DNA of 64,000 bases from Trema orientale (GCA_002914845.1 JXTC01000323.1:186171-250170); one strand, 5' to 3'. Positions 1-11,941 are shown, numbered from the stretch's first letter. Notes: generated from the letters alone by a model not told the origin. Program-made: numbers and translations.

Positions 1-243
1 ATTAAATATAAACCTTATTATGGGTTAATTTTTTATATATTGTTTTTTAATAAAGGTGGGAGATTTCAACTTTAAATTTCAATGTCATCTTATTGAAGAA
101 GATATAGTTAGTTATTAGTCAGATTACAATAGTTAATTTCTTTATATCGATCGATTGGTATTTGTAAGTAGTTTTGGAATTATCTAATGCAACGTATACT
201 CCGAAAATTTTGCGGATGTCTCTCAAATACTACAAATATTATC

Positions 244-430
244 ATCAAATTTGATGTGAAAAATACAACAAATCAACTTATATTAGAACTATGTACGCAT
301 AGGAAGTTAGAAATTATCACTCAAATATATGGGAAAAATACAACAAAACAGCTTATTACTACAGTCAAATATATGAGAAAAATACAACAAAACAACTTAT
401 AGCTATGTATAGGAATTTAGAAATTTCGAC
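244..430. repeat. short imperfect tandem repeat
   Basis: About three imperfect copies of a unit containing GAAAAATACAACAAA, each followed by an AT-rich tail with CTTAT and, in the outer copies, AGGAATTTAGAAATT-like sequence. A 71-residue open frame crosses this region but reflects the repeat and is not a gene. The rest of 1-787 is AT-rich and shows nothing else I can support; its right part probably includes the 3' UTR of the ERF gene that ends at 788. Confidence 0.6.
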
Positions 431-787
431 GAGAAGGCATAATTACTTTTGAGAGAAACTATACGTAGAGAGAGGAAAGAAGATTAGGAATGTTGTGCAT
501 GAAAAGGGCGATCAAATAACATAAGAAATACATATGCCTTTTTGTGAAAGACAATTATTACGCCATGTTCTATGAAAAACCAAATTCCCTGCAAGTTTTG
601 AACATTAGCGTCAAAAAACAGAAAATTACACACAAATCATAAAAATCACATCCAAAAGCCCAAAGCTAAAACAAATCACCGAAATCCTCTCCATTTCCGA
701 GAATAAATGAAATATTGCAGACAAAATATACAATAACGGGAAAGTTGGGGGCAAAAAATAAAAAGTACTCGAAAGTAAAAGCTCCTT

Positions 788-1822
788 TCATACAACCATT
801 AGCTGTGAATAACCAAACGGCGGGTGTGGAGATAACGGCGAAAGAGGCGTAACACTGAAAAGCCCCTTCCCGTCGGAGTCCCAAACGGCCGTCCAATTTG
901 ACGGCGTCAACGGCATGTTCTTCAAGTAACTGACGGCGTCATCAGACTCCGTCAACTTTTCCTTCTTCACCGCCAGAACCGTCTTCTTCGATTCTCTCTC
1001 CTGATTATCTTCCTCCTGACGGCGTCGCTTCTTCTCGACCGCGTTAGCAGAGTCGTACTTTCCGGCTTCTAACGGAAAATTCAGTATGGCTTTCGAGCCG
1101 CGAAGCTTAAAGGCGGCTCGGTCGTAAGCTTTGGCGGCTTCAATGGCGGTGTCGAAGGTCCCGAGCCAAACCCTAGAGCCCCTCCGTTTCGGGTCACGGA
1201 TCTCCGCCGCGAACTTGCCCCAAGGTCTCTGCCGGACCCCGCGGTAGTGCTTCCTGTCTTCCTCCGCCAATGGCTTCTGTACGGACACCTGTGGATTCGG
1301 GGCCCCGAATTGGATCCATTCGGTTTTCGGAGGGAGAGAGATGGTCAACGATGGCTTCCGGTTCGATTGCGAGCTCGTGCGGTGGAGAATTTGGGGTTTG
1401 GATTCGAATCCGAACGAAATGCTGTTCGATTGAGAGGTATGAGCTCTGGGATCGATGATTCGGGGTTTGGATTCGAATTCGAATTCGAACGAGCTATTGC
1501 TCAATTGAGAGGTCAGGTTACGGGATTCGGGGGTTGAGAGGTCGATCAATTCGGGTTTCGGTTCGAAACCGAAGAACTCGTTCGCGTTTGGTTCGAATCG
1601 GATTTCACTTGAAGTGAACTCGAAGTAGCTGGAGACTCCAATCATGGAGTCAGAGCTCGAGGTTTTGGAGCAGAGCGAATCAGAGTGGGAGGTGGAGAAC
1701 TCGGTATTCACTTCGGAACTCCATTCGTTTTGGTCAAAATTCGAAACCCCAACTGGAGAGAAGTCACCAAGAAGGTGTTGCTTGATGTACTCGAGCTTCG
1801 AAACATCGTTTATGGCTGCCAT
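788..1822 (-). CDS. Ethylene-response transcription factor, group IXb (ERF5/ERF6 type)
   Basis: An intronless AP2/ERF activator of 344 residues. The AP2 domain starts near residue 191 ([20 protein letters not shown]) and ends at [13 protein letters not shown]; the WLGTF strand and the DNA-contacting Arg and Trp residues are present. Members of this family bind GCC boxes (AGCCGCC) in the nucleus. The N-terminus [18 protein letters not shown] resembles the start of Arabidopsis ERF5. A conserved [11 protein letters not shown] segment precedes the domain, and the C-terminus [16 protein letters not shown] is the group IXb motif known as a MAP-kinase phosphorylation site. I chose the ATG at 1822: the longer open frame upstream begins at TTG, not ATG. 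A TATA stretch lies about 180 bp upstream, and the leader holds a CT-rich microsatellite. The region encoding residues 60-170 is repetitive, with several FEFES/FGFE-like units. Family and subgroup are clear; ERF5 against ERF6 cannot be decided here. Confidence 0.95.
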   Translation of the reverse strand: MAAINDVSKLEYIKQHLLGDFSPVGVSNFDQNEWSSEVNTEFSTSHSDSLCSKTSSSDSMIGVSSYFEFTSSEIRFEPNANEFFGFEPKPELIDLSTPESRNLTSQLSNSSFEFEFESKPRIIDPRAHTSQSNSISFGFESKPQILHRTSSQSNRKPSLTISLPPKTEWIQFGAPNPQVSVQKPLAEEDRKHYRGVRQRPWGKFAAEIRDPKRRGSRVWLGTFDTAIEAAKAYDRAAFKLRGSKAILNFPLEAGKYDSANAVEKKRRRQEEDNQERESKKTVLAVKKEKLTESDDAVSYLKNMPLTPSNWTAVWDSDGKGLFSVTPLSPLSPHPPFGYSQLMVV

Positions 1823-1918
1823 GCCCGAAACCAAAAGCTCTCTCCGCTTAAATTTTCGGTAAGTCAGTCTTCAAGAGAAAGAATCACTCTTTTTTTTCAA
1901 AGGATGAGAGAGAGAGTT

Positions 1919-1950
1919 TTAGAGAGAGAGAGAGAGAGAGAGAGTGTGTG
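1919..1950. repeat. GA microsatellite in ERF leader
   Basis: A run of AG dinucleotides followed by GTGTGTG; on the transcribed strand of the upstream ERF gene it is a CT-rich tract between the TATA box and the start codon. CT-rich leaders are common in plant genes. It is likely length-polymorphic. Confidence 0.8.
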
Positions 1951-1998
1951 TTTTTATGAAAGTTTCTCGAGAGTGGAAGATACGAGAGTGGAAATGAA

Positions 1999-2006
1999 TA
2001 TATATA
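1999..2006 (-). promoter_or_regulatory. Putative TATA box of the ERF5/6-type gene
   Basis: TATATATA about 177 bp upstream of the ATG at 1822 on the minus strand, just upstream of the GA tract. Position and sequence fit a plant TATA box; the transcription start is inferred to be near 1970. Confidence 0.55.
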
Positions 2007-2355
2007 GAGAAGGGAAAAGCTTAGAATATTCTGAAAAAGTTGAAAACATTGAAAAGTATGGAAAGAGTTTAATGCTGGGGTTCAACCAGGATGGTAGGAA
2101 GCATCGTAGTTACTCTGTTCCTTAAAAACTTTATTTAGTGGACTTTTACGTTGGATCATCTTCAAACACTCTCCGCCGTTGGATCATCTTCGCTTTTGTA
2201 AGACTTTTGAGAACAATCCCACGGCCTCAATTCAAGGGTAAAGCACACAAGTCATTTCACTTTTGTTGTCGTCTTCTGTTTATCGTTGGTTCTCTAATAT
2301 CATAAGTAACGATAGTTTTTTTAAAAAGTATCGTTAAGACTACTCTTTTATTATT

Positions 2356-2643
2356 GAGAAATTTAGGTGGATGACCAAAATTTTAAATTTAATTAAGTAG
2401 ATGTCTATTTTTAAAATTTTATAACTAAATGTCTAGGTGTATATATTTTTATACTTGGTAGATACATATATCTACCAATTTTAGTTATTGTACTGAAATG
2501 CACTGGGTATATAATTTTTTATACTTGGTATATAAAATTTTACACTTGGTATATAAACATATATACCAGACATTTTGCTATAATATTTGACAAAGGACAT
2601 TTACTGAAATTGGACCCAAAATTTGGTCACATTTCTATAAGCC
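2356..2643. mobile_element. Mutator-type MITE, about 288 bp
   Basis: Inverted ends: GAAATTTAGGTGGATGACC on the left matches the reverse complement of the right end (GAAATGTGACCAAATTTTGG). It is flanked by the direct repeat CTTTTATTATT (2345-2355 and 2644-2654), compatible with a 9-11 bp Mutator-type target duplication. The interior repeats a TATACTTGGTATATA-like motif. No coding capacity. Confidence 0.7.
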
Positions 2644-2654
2644 CTTTTATTATT

Positions 2655-3738
2655 TCGTTTCTCTTATTGTTTGAAATGTCTACTGCATTGAAAAATATTG
2701 AAAAATATCACATTTAGATAGTATTAAGAAACATAACGGAGTTCATATGTCGAGTAATAGTGATGCATCTCAACCGTTTATATCTGCGGGCCTAAGACAT
2801 TAACAGCTAAGATTGACCATGCGATAACTGATCATAGCAGCCCTCTTATTCTATTTGAAAGGTACCCAATTATTGCATTTGCCTTTTTTTTTTTTTTTTC
2901 CTTTTTGCTGGAAATTATTGCATTTGCTTGAATTTTCCATTTTTGTATTTGCTGTACTTCTTGGCTGGTTCCATAAATACAGGGAATGTTTTGATTAAAA
3001 TATATGCAGAGAATTTAATGGGGGGTGTGGAGGACTAGTGCTATTTGTGGGTAATAAAATATTATGTATTTCATTGATTTAGAGCTGGTCATGGGGTTAA
3101 AAGCCAAGAGCGTGAATAAAGATTTGGTCACCCCCTGTTTATCTTCTCAATTGGAAAAACTTATCTTTGTGATTGGAGCCATTATAGGATTCTAGAGACA
3201 CAAATTGTCAAAAACAAGTTGACGTGCAAGCAAGTTCTTTTGTTTTTTATCTTCTTGTTTTTATTAGAAGAATAAGTTCGAGGGTGACTTTTTACAGGGA
3301 AAGTTTACTTGGATTGCATCTTCTGAAGTCTCTTAAAAGCAAAAGAAGAATTTTATTTATTATTTGTTTCTTGTATTTTTCATATTTCTGATTTGTTGAC
3401 ACATTTTTTTCTTCTTGACTTTGACACGTTCATGATTGGTTTTTCGTAGATGTGAGGATTTTTTACACATTAATGTTGTTTTAAGTGCTTGTTTGTCTTG
3501 ATGAATTGGTCAAAGTTTTTTTTTTTCAAATCAACTTTTTTGCTGTTTATGGAAAATGTTGGAGGATTCTAATTTCTAATGATTCAATTTTTTGTTTTTA
3601 TGTTATCTTGTGAGTCTCTAGTGGGCTTTAATAACACAGAATTCTAAATAACCAGAGGGAAAAAGAATGTAGTTTGCAAATAAATAAGAAACTAGAAGAA
3701 GGAAGCAAATTAGTAACCAATTTCTGGTAGAATTATAT
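2655..3738. other. Intergenic, nothing recognised
   Basis: AT-rich DNA with homopolymer T runs (2883-2901, 3519-3527). No open frame of note, no RNA gene and no repeat border that I can support. Confidence 0.5.
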
Positions 3739-4080
3739 GGCTTCGTTCGAATGGAATGGAAAATCCATTTGAATGTGTGTTTGTTTCAACAATTCAGTTT
3801 TTCCATTTAAACGATCTTTTAGAATGTGTGTTTGTTTCAACAATTCAGTTTTTCTATTCAAATGGTCCATCCAAAAAGTTAACCATTGGAATGGTTTTTT
3901 TGTATCTTGAATGAGAATGGAGGGGAGGAGGTGTTTTTGAATGGTCCATTTCAATGCTCCCATTCTAATTACAACATATTCCACTATTTTTTCCATTCAA
4001 ATGTCTCTCATTCCAATTATAACACATTCCACAATTTCTGTTCAAATACACACATTCAAATAGGCGAACCAAACGGACCC
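3739..4080. mobile_element. GGAATG-rich MITE, copy 1
   Basis: One of three related elements of about 350 bp in this window (others near 13945-14302 and 18760-19120). The right end, read in reverse complement, is GGGTCCGTTTGGTTCGCC, matching the left end of copy 3, so this copy is inverted relative to it. The interior is a foldback of GGAATGG / CCATTCC and CATTTGAATG motifs. No clear target duplication. Open frames here are by-products of the repeat. Confidence 0.65.
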
Positions 4081-4477
4081 GTTATTTAATCGGCCGAGTA
4101 ATGGTGAGGAAGGAAAAGAAGACAAAATTGCATTAACTTTCTTCCTTCCTTTGACCTGACCCAACATGAACAGCAAGCTTATGTAATATTTTGAACAAGC
4201 TTGGATGAGGTTTGGATGGGAATAGGAAGAAGTCAATGGTTGCAATTAATTATATTAATAATTCAAGTCTTTAGTCATCAGGCACAACTACTGAACAATT
4301 AAATATAACTAGGAATTCCCCTGAAGGTTTTTTTAAATATTTTTCCTTTCATTTATCAATCAGAAGCTGAAGTAGGAGCTTTTACTAAGTCCAACAGTTT
4401 GCCAAGTCTCCAACATAGATAAAACACTGATACGGCATGGTTAATACCGTTCCTACCTTTACCGGTACTCCCGCATG

Positions 4478-4763
4478 CTAAAAATAAGATGATTCAGTAA
4501 AACTTCTATTTTGACTAAATTTTCTAGAGTTACCGCCAGTTTCGTTATGTTGACTAAAGTTCATCATTGATACTGTATTCTCAGTGCATTCTGGATCAAA
4601 GCATGGATTTACTGTGGCAACACCGATAAGATTCTGGTGCTCACAACTTAAAAAGTTCCTTGCATTTTTGCCACCCGAACTTTTGTCAAACAGTAAACTT
4701 GTATTATTAGCTGCTAGAGTATATGTGAAATCCCAGTTATCTACAAGAGCTACCAAACCAATT
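4478..4763 (-). other. Coding-like exon of unknown origin
   Basis: On the minus strand a frame stays open for 95 codons from an AG at 4764-4765 to a TAG at 4478-4480, with balanced amino-acid content (for example NPCFDPECTENTVSMMNFSQ). The apparent start used by a simple open-frame search is TTG, so if real it would be an internal or last exon. The tract before the AG is purine-rich on this strand, which argues against a strong splice acceptor. I do not recognise the peptide. It may be a decayed gene piece or chance. Confidence 0.2.
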
Positions 4764-6333
4764 CTACATCACAGAACCACCTCTTTCTCAAGTCATCCCC
4801 GAAGTAACGTCAAAATTTTACTGTATTTATGCTAAAGAAGTAAAGATAAATCTTGTTGTAGACTTGGTAGAAAGGCCATCTGTCTGCTTGAATTGAGGAT
4901 TGTGTCACTGGATGGTTTACAACATGTCAGCATGTACACTAACGTGGATGAAACTTCAAATTTTTTCTCTAATCATGAGACAAAAAATAAAGCAAGGGAA
5001 TTGATCTAAGATTGTTCTATTATTATTTTAATCACCAATACTGTGAACGAAAAGATTTTTTCTTTTTGCAATTTGAAGGCATGAAAAACTAAAAGACATT
5101 AGCTTTTCATGCCACTTTGACAAATAATTGTTCAATTTGAACAATCATATATGCTTGTATATCCTTAAACCTAATATGCTCCTTGGTAGATTATTTATGT
5201 CACAAAATAGCAAGTTTTCACCCATAATTCGATTTGATGAAGATGAGATCTCATGGGGTAAAGGAATTATATATTATTGACAAAAATGATACATGTTACT
5301 TCTACCAGGAGACATGTCAAATCTGGGGCATCCTAATTCTTTTGAATGGAGTAATAGTTTCTCATTCTGCATTAGAAAGCGAAGACAATCCAGGCATTGG
5401 TTACAGACCGGCAGACCAGAGATCGAAAGAGTCAAAGACAATATTATAGGTTTCTTCCTCTTACCCAAATTTGTAACTGTCATTAGCAAATTCATTTTGT
5501 GTGTTTTTCCTGGTCAAACTAGAGGTACCAAGGAACCAATGCATAGCTCAATTGTATTTATTATGAAGTCTGACTTTCAATACATTGCATGTTTTGCAAG
5601 GACATTTAAATGTACACCAAAAATGCGTTGCTGGGAAATTATTACGTTGTCAAGCTAAGATAAAATCATAGGTGGTCACAACACTCGCTTCCCTAGCACT
5701 TGAAAACTTTTATGTAGTAGCTAACTCGTGTATTGCCATAATACTTTCCGCGTTTCATGCACTTGAACAAAATTGCACTTCTTCTAGTTACTTTGTATTT
5801 CACCCCCCCCCCTAATCCAGAAATATGCAAAACTTTGTCTCTTCTCCATGCAGAATACTTTGATTGTATTTTCACGAGCATTTGGTAATCTACTTATTTG
5901 GTTTCAGACATTTGAAAATGATACATGACAAAATGATGTTTTTATTGGCGTAAATTCTGGAGGCACACCACGGAATGAAGTTGTAAGTGTCACTCCAATA
6001 TTTCTGTTATTTTTGTGCATCAAAACGCTCTTCATTGAGCCCTGCTTATGTTCCATTATCCTCGGGAAATGTTTGTGAGCATGATAGAAAGAAAGAGAGA
6101 GGAACATTGATTGATTTTTCTTTTCTTGGTAGGGATTAATTTGTTGAAAAAATGGTTTGGAAAACCATTATAAATAGTCATTTTGAGGCATAAAAATGAG
6201 TCGGATCTACTTCATGTTAGTAGGCACTCTTCATGGTATCGTGTTCTTCTCCGCGAATACATCGAAATGATATATTCATATGCTTAAAATAGAGCTTAGG
6301 TGAATGAAAAATTAAAACCCAAAATAAGGAGGT
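4764..6333. other. Intergenic, no supported gene
   Basis: Short overlapping open frames around 5230-5660 (for example GVIVSHSALESEDNPGIGY) show neither start context nor splice pattern. A C-homopolymer lies at 5802-5812. No transposon ends were found. Confidence 0.4.
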
Positions 6334-6739
6334 TGAAATAGAAAAATAATAAGAAGTGGGAGAAGTCCCACATGGAAAAGATAGCATTTGGCAAAGGTGT
6401 ATATACAGAGTTGCTTAATTTTTGGTTGGTAACTTGGTAAGCTGAGAGGCTTTCTTTTGCGCGCTCACACACATCACGGAGGTTTGTTTTCGTGATTATT
6501 ATTATAGTAAATTAATTGTGATTTTTTTTACGTTATTTAATTTATTTTTATGATAATTGTTATTATCTTAGTTGTAGTTAAATAATCGTGATTTATATCG
6601 TTTTTACATCATATGTTACAATCAAATTATCTCTGATTTCTTCTTGTTTAATATCACTAGAATATTCATATTATTAAGATAATATTATTGTAGTTTTTTA
6701 TTTCTAGATTTATTATTACTTGTAATAATTTTTCTAACA
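6334..6739 (+). mobile_element. LTR fossil, probably Ty1/copia
   Basis: The stretch opens with TGAAATAG and carries AAGTGGGAGAAGTCCCACAT, a TATA-like ATATAC region and GCGCGCTCACACACATCAC. This layout is typical of plant copia LTRs. It closes at TAACA near 6739. No partner LTR or target duplication was found nearby, so it may be a solo or truncated LTR. Family and borders are tentative. Confidence 0.35.
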
Positions 6740-6985
6740 TAATTGTCTTCGTCTTCGAACGGTTCCCGTCTTTAGCTGGTTAGCCTTCAGTTCTTGATTG
6801 CTGATGTGATGAAGTTTTCCTAACCGTGCAAGTTCAACTGAATGGTCAATCAGTCCGAGTACTCTTGGATTTATGAACCCCGGATGGTGTAGTGAGTATC
6901 ATGTGCTCTCTTATACTTGTAGCAATCATGTTATATGGAGATTGGACTCTGCTAACTGTAACCAATGCTTTTCTTTGATATCAGT

Positions 6986-7209
6986 GGAGATTCAGAACGA
7001 CGTGTTGAAATTGTGACAAGACCTAGGCAGAAAGCTTTACAATTGCTTCCTGAAATAACAATGAGCCGAGTATTATTTTCAGCAAACATTGGCAGAGAAA
7101 ATGCTGCTGAAAGGAAAATGGACCAAATATAGTTTTCAAGGACAAGGTTGAGAACCAGAGGATTGTCTTTATTAGAGCAACAACAATCAGGTCAGATTAC
7201 CTTGGGAGG
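6986..7209 (+). pseudogene. Exon-like relic, unrecognised
   Basis: Bounded by a splice-acceptor-like TTTGATATCAG at 6975-6985 and a donor-like GTATG at 7210. One frame (SERRVEIVTRPRQKALQLLP and, later, TRGLSLLEQQQSGQITLGG) reads like protein but holds one in-frame stop (TAG) between the two blocks. I do not recognise it. It lies just downstream of an LTR fossil, so it may be either a host gene relic or element-derived. Confidence 0.25.
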
Positions 7210-7587
7210 TATGTTACTATGTGTCGAAACATTTTGTAGAGCCAAGGGATTACTTGCATGTTTCAGGTTACTTTCAGTAGCTGATGGGTGAATGGAGATG
7301 ACTTAGGAAGAAGTAGATATGATAGAAGTAATGCAAAACATACAATTTCAGATATGATAACTAGTTCTGCAACTTTATAAGGAAGGGTTGAATCAGTTGG
7401 CAGTGTTACATCTTTTCTTATATATTGGCTGCCAGATGCTTCCTCCTCCACATGAGCCATAAAAGAAAAGAATCTGCTATTTACCTGAAGCAAAAGCAAA
7501 TATATTTGATGCATGTAAGTTTCAGGAGAGAACCGAATTGTAGAAACTGATGCCCTCAGATTATGAGGAAACAAGAGGAAACCATCC

Positions 7588-7848
7588 TTGGGACTCGCGA
7601 TTGTTGGTGCAATTTTTTATGTGCTTACTTTTATAGCTTTTGGATCAGAACGACCAAATTTTCCTTGGAAAGTTGGCATGGTGAAAATCAGTCATCAAGG
7701 CTAGAGTACTTTCCCTTCTAACTTTTTATCAAATTCTGAGAAAATGTAATTAAAGAAATAAAAAGAAAAAGTGGCAAAAGGAATTATCTACTTGGAGTTA
7801 AAAGAAAGCACGCGGAAAATTGCTCCAAAATCGCGAGTCCTAAGGGTA
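7588..7848. mobile_element. Small inverted-repeat element (MITE)
   Basis: The left end CCTTGGGACTCGCGATT and the reverse complement of the right end CCTTAGGACTCGCGATT match over 16 of 17 bases, and the similarity continues inward (TTGGTGCAATTTT / TTGGAGCAATTTT). Internal length is about 230 bp with no coding capacity. I found no convincing target duplication, so the superfamily is unassigned. Confidence 0.6.
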
Positions 7849-8109
7849 GGAGCACCTTTAGTTTCTCCTCTAACTATGAGTGCAATCAGTTTTACATTTC
7901 AGTAAACCAAAACTTAAGTGCATCAAAGACATTGCTTTTGCTCACAAAGAAACCTGAATTACCAAATAACCAAGATACTTGTGATGGAAAAAATTTTTAC
8001 AAAACCTGACCTCGGGATTATACAGTCATGGATAACAAAGGAGAGCATCCTGTTTGTTGATGAGGTTTAAATTCACAAAGGAAGAGTGCCAAGCAAGGTG
8101 TTTCAATCA

Positions 8110-8217
8110 TGAAGCATTTGATCAACCTCACCCAGCCCAGCTTCTTTCAGATCTCAAAATATGTTTCTCACCATCTACTCTCTCTTTCTCTCATGTCAAT
8201 GGAAACTCACACACAGG
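8110..8217 (+). other. Possible first exon, 36 codons, unrecognised
   Basis: ATG at 8110 opens a frame of 36 codons (MKHLINLTQPSFFQISKYVS then Leu/Ser-rich sequence) ending at a donor-like CAG|GTATGC. Such a peptide could be an organelle-targeting leader, but no downstream exon could be joined to it. Weak call. Confidence 0.15.
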
Positions 8218-8783
8218 TATGCAACTGGACTGATTCAACCATTATATAGCATTTGTATCACATTTTGAAATTTAGTCAATAGTTTCTTGGATATGATAGT
8301 TATAGCAAATCTCCTTTAGAGATTTTGATATAAGTTGATGACTGATTATGTTTTTTTTCTTCTTTGTAAGAATAGTAAAGCTCAGAAGGCATCTTTTTAA
8401 AAGCCAAAAAATCCGGATAACTAGATTGTATTTTAATTTTTGAATCTAGTTTAATTGGGATAATCAGTGCTGTCTGATTTACAAACAGTTGTTAAGATAC
8501 AATGATTCATGCAGTATAAACATTATCCTGTGCAAGACGGATGCCTTCAAAGCTCCATCCTATGTTTGGTATATAGAGAAAGAGGAAACAGATTTGCCGT
8601 ATTTATTAACTGTACTATGGAGAAATCATTGTTGTTGCATTAACTATTACGCTCATTTGAAAGACAAAAGAATGAAAATGTTACCCTTTAGTTTAGTCAG
8701 TGTATTGAGTCAACGTTCATGTGTTATTGAAGCATCAATAGAACTGGAGTATGTCTTGTCTTCAATCTCATTGTGTTGCACAA

Positions 8784-9206
8784 AATAAAATCGAATTAAT
8801 GGAAACTCCGGATGGGAGTGTCCAATGCCAAATTGTAGCTAAATAGTTCTCCATTTGGAGCCAAATTTTGCAGCCAAGTATTTTCCATTTGGACCCTTTT
8901 GTTTTGTTGACCTAGGTCTATTCCATTATTTTCCATTAATGTTTCCCCTTTTGTTATGTTTTCTATGTCTTCTCTTCGATCTTAATGTTTTTACACGAAA
9001 TAAAACTGAATTAATAGAATTTGGGATAAGAGTGTCAAATGCCAATTTTGTGCTTAAGTTGTTTCCATTTGGGCCCAAGTTTTTGTAGCCAGGTAAGAGC
9101 AAAAAAGAAAATTTTTGTAGCCAAGGATTATTCATTTGGACCTCTTTGTTTTGTTAAATCTTTCATCCATTCCATTATTATCCATTTAACGTTTCTCTCT
9201 TACCTG
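8784..9206. repeat. Imperfect direct duplication, unit about 210 bp
   Basis: Two head-to-tail copies, roughly 8784-8996 and 8997-9206. Shared landmarks in order: AATAAAA.TGAATTAAT, GAGTGTC.AATGCCAA, TTCCATTTGG, GCAGCCAAG / GTAGCCAAG, TTTGTTTTGTT and TCCATTATT.TCCATT. The second copy has an extra internal repeat of the TTTTGTAGCCA segment. No gene is seen in either copy. Confidence 0.6.
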
Positions 9207-10751
9207 TTTACAAGCTGACAGAGTAGTATTCATTATTTCCAGTCTTGGCAACAATATTTTCTCTTGATGATTTATCAGATTTCAAGGTACAAATGGAAAA
9301 AATGTTGTCAAACCTTAATCTAATATCAATGTAATTATGTTTTCCTGTTCCTTCTGCTCATTTAGATAAGTGGGATTCTTGTCTTTTCATAAAAACTCTA
9401 CCATCGTCTTTCTCATCTTGCCAGTCAATATATCCAAAGGTTTTTGCTATTTTGCTTTCAATTTTTTGGCTATGGCACTCTACACTACTTTACATTCCTA
9501 CTTGGAAGTCATCTAGTTCTGTTTCTGAGCCTGTTGCATGATCATGCTTAGCTATCCGTAATTGATTATTTCTCGTCACCCTCACCACTTTCTTTTTGAT
9601 CTTATACCAGTTTTGTAACCACATAAAATTCATTTGATTGTCTCTTGATCAGAAAATGAGTTAGGTTTTTCGGTATTTAGCATCACTGAGTCACAGGGAA
9701 TCAGCTACTAGCCATCTCTCTACCCTAAGAAGCAATCTGCCATCTTCTAAGTACTATAAAATGACCATTTTTTTTTCCCGAATTACGTTTTTTTTTTTTT
9801 TTTTTCCAAATTTCCTTCTTCTAAGAGCCTGTTGGAATGATGCACAAAATCACATTACACTTGACTTGACGGAGTTAAAGTCGAAGTTAGCTTCTTACTT
9901 TTCGTGACTTTCATTAAAATCTCAAGCTTTGTTTTGTAGATTTTTACTGTATGGGTCATGCAGGTCGAAAGTTTTTAACCTGATGAGGTTTTCTGGCTGG
10001 GAATGATCACCGACTGACAAGAGACGTTTCTTATAATACGTTGGTATGTCCAAAAAAAATAGGAAGGACCAAAACTTTATCTGGGTATTTCTAAGTTTAT
10101 TCACGTCCTAAAAAACAAAAATAGTGACAACAATAGGTGTAATTATTTTCTGTTAAACTATTAGGTCATGGATCTACATTAACATTCAGAATGAAACAAA
10201 AGTAGAATTTTCTGAAGTAAGGAAAATTCCGATTGTTTAGATGATAGGTTGCAGTGTCAAATACCCTTCTCAAAACAGAGTTTTACTTTTCTTTTTATAT
10301 GTGAAATCCTTTAAAAAAAATTTCTTAATTTTGCACTTTGCTTAAAAGTTTTATTTTAATTTATTTCTTTTTTTTTTCCCCCCAGAACTAACACGAACTT
10401 TTCATTGAACAGGGTGCAGCTCCTCCGTCCATTTTCTCTATTGTATTCTTTGCTCACTCAATTTCTTCTTTTCTTTTTGTCACATCATTGAGTTAAAACA
10501 GTTACAAAATATTAACCAATTGATTTCCTGTCAAATTTTGAATTTTGTTTTTTTTTTTTTTTTTGAAAGCTGTCAGATTTTGATTTAGTGAGCACAACTT
10601 AGATAAAGCATCTATATGTCTCATTCAACCATAGATACTATTTGTTTTGAAAACCATAGAGCAAACCGGTGGAAAGTATAAGGACGATATTGATTATCTT
10701 TTAGTTCAACTGAGAGCACAATGATATCATACAAGTTGCCATTGTTTTTTG
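9207..10751. other. Intergenic, nothing recognised
   Basis: AT-rich with long T homopolymers at 9788-9806, 10370-10378 and 10547-10564. No gene, RNA or bounded repeat is supported. Confidence 0.5.
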
Positions 10752-11611
10752 GGTTAAACTTACTTTTAGCCTCTGAAATACCTAATTCCGTTAAATGACT
10801 CATTTAAGACATCTGATTTATAAAAGCATCTCAATTTGACCCTTTCGTCACTCATCTATTACAAATCGACGAAAAGAATCTAAATTTTAGCTCCTAAATT
10901 ATTATTAAATCCTATTTTGGTCCCCAAATTTTTAGAACATCTTTATTTTAGCACCTTATTCATTAAAAAGTTTCATTTTCATCTATGCAATCACTTTATT
11001 ATAAAAGCAAGCAAAAAAAGAGCACATATCGCTCACATGAGATCTTTAACAAAATATCTTAAACAATTTATAAAAAAAAATTATTTTATTTAAAAATATA
11101 TTTAAAAAACAGAAAATTTATTTTGGTATAGAAATTAGTGGTCCCTATCATGATTTAGATTTGAAAAATTTTCAAAAATTTTAGATCTTCTTTAAACTCA
11201 TCATACTAGATAAATGTTATAATGAGTTCAAATATAATTCGGATGCACTTATTTTTAATATTCAAATCAATTTTTTTAAAAAAAATTATATAAGATAACT
11301 CAAGATTTTTGTGCCAAAACTTAAAATATAGTGCATCCTAATTATATTATTTAATTTAATATAACACTTACATAGTATGTTAAATCTAAAGAAGATTAAG
11401 AAAATTTCAAAATTAAATTGTGACTCCAAGAGGATCACTAATTTTTGTATCAAAATAATTTTTCAAAAAATATTTTTCAATAAATAAGAATCATCTAACC
11501 CTATTTTTTTCTTTCAAATTGCTTAAAATATCTTTGATAAAAGCCTCATATGAGTGACTTTAACAATAAAGTGACTGTAAAGATGAGATACTTTAAAGGA
11601 TAGGATACTAA
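10752..11611. mobile_element. Long inverted-repeat element, right end abutting a Tourist-like MITE
   Basis: A large imperfect palindrome. Left-arm segments (CAATCACTTTATTATAAAAG, AAAATATCTTAAACAATTT, TTTTGGTATAGAAATTAGTG) recur inverted on the right (11380-11605). The left arm extends outward to GGGTTAAACTTACTTTTAGCC at about 10752, a start typical of Mutator-type MITEs, but the matching right end is absent; the Tourist-like MITE begins where the palindrome stops. Borders are approximate. Confidence 0.5.
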
Positions 11612-11941
11612 GGCTATGTTATTTGGCTGGAGAGATGGAGAGTAGAAAGGACAGAGCGGTTAGGAAAGAAGGAGAATATGAGAGAGAGAGAGGAGATTAA
11701 TAATCCTCCAAGTTGTTCGGTAGAAAAGATGATAAGTACTTATTTCTAAAATTACTATATCATCTATTTTAATATTTTTTTAATAAATTTTTCAGAAGGT
11801 GAATATATGAATTGTCGCGTTCCCTTTTCTTTTTCCCTACCAATCCCTCCAAAATGGGAGGATGGCATTTAATGGGGCTGGAAGGGGGTATCACCCTCCA
11901 CCTCTCCTCTCCTTCACACTCTCCCTTCTACTAGACGTAAC
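11612..11941. mobile_element. Tourist-like (PIF/Harbinger) MITE, degenerate
   Basis: Begins GGCTATGTTATTTGGCTGGAG and ends with a diverged inverted copy (CTACTAGACGTAAC). Flanked by TAA at 11609-11611 and 11942-11944, the 3-bp duplication typical of PIF/Harbinger. It resembles the better-kept copy at 57376-57791. Confidence 0.6.

Noticed and set aside
1823-1834. Longer N-terminus of the ERF5/6-type protein
   Set aside because: The upstream codon is TTG; ATG at 1822 aligns with the family start.
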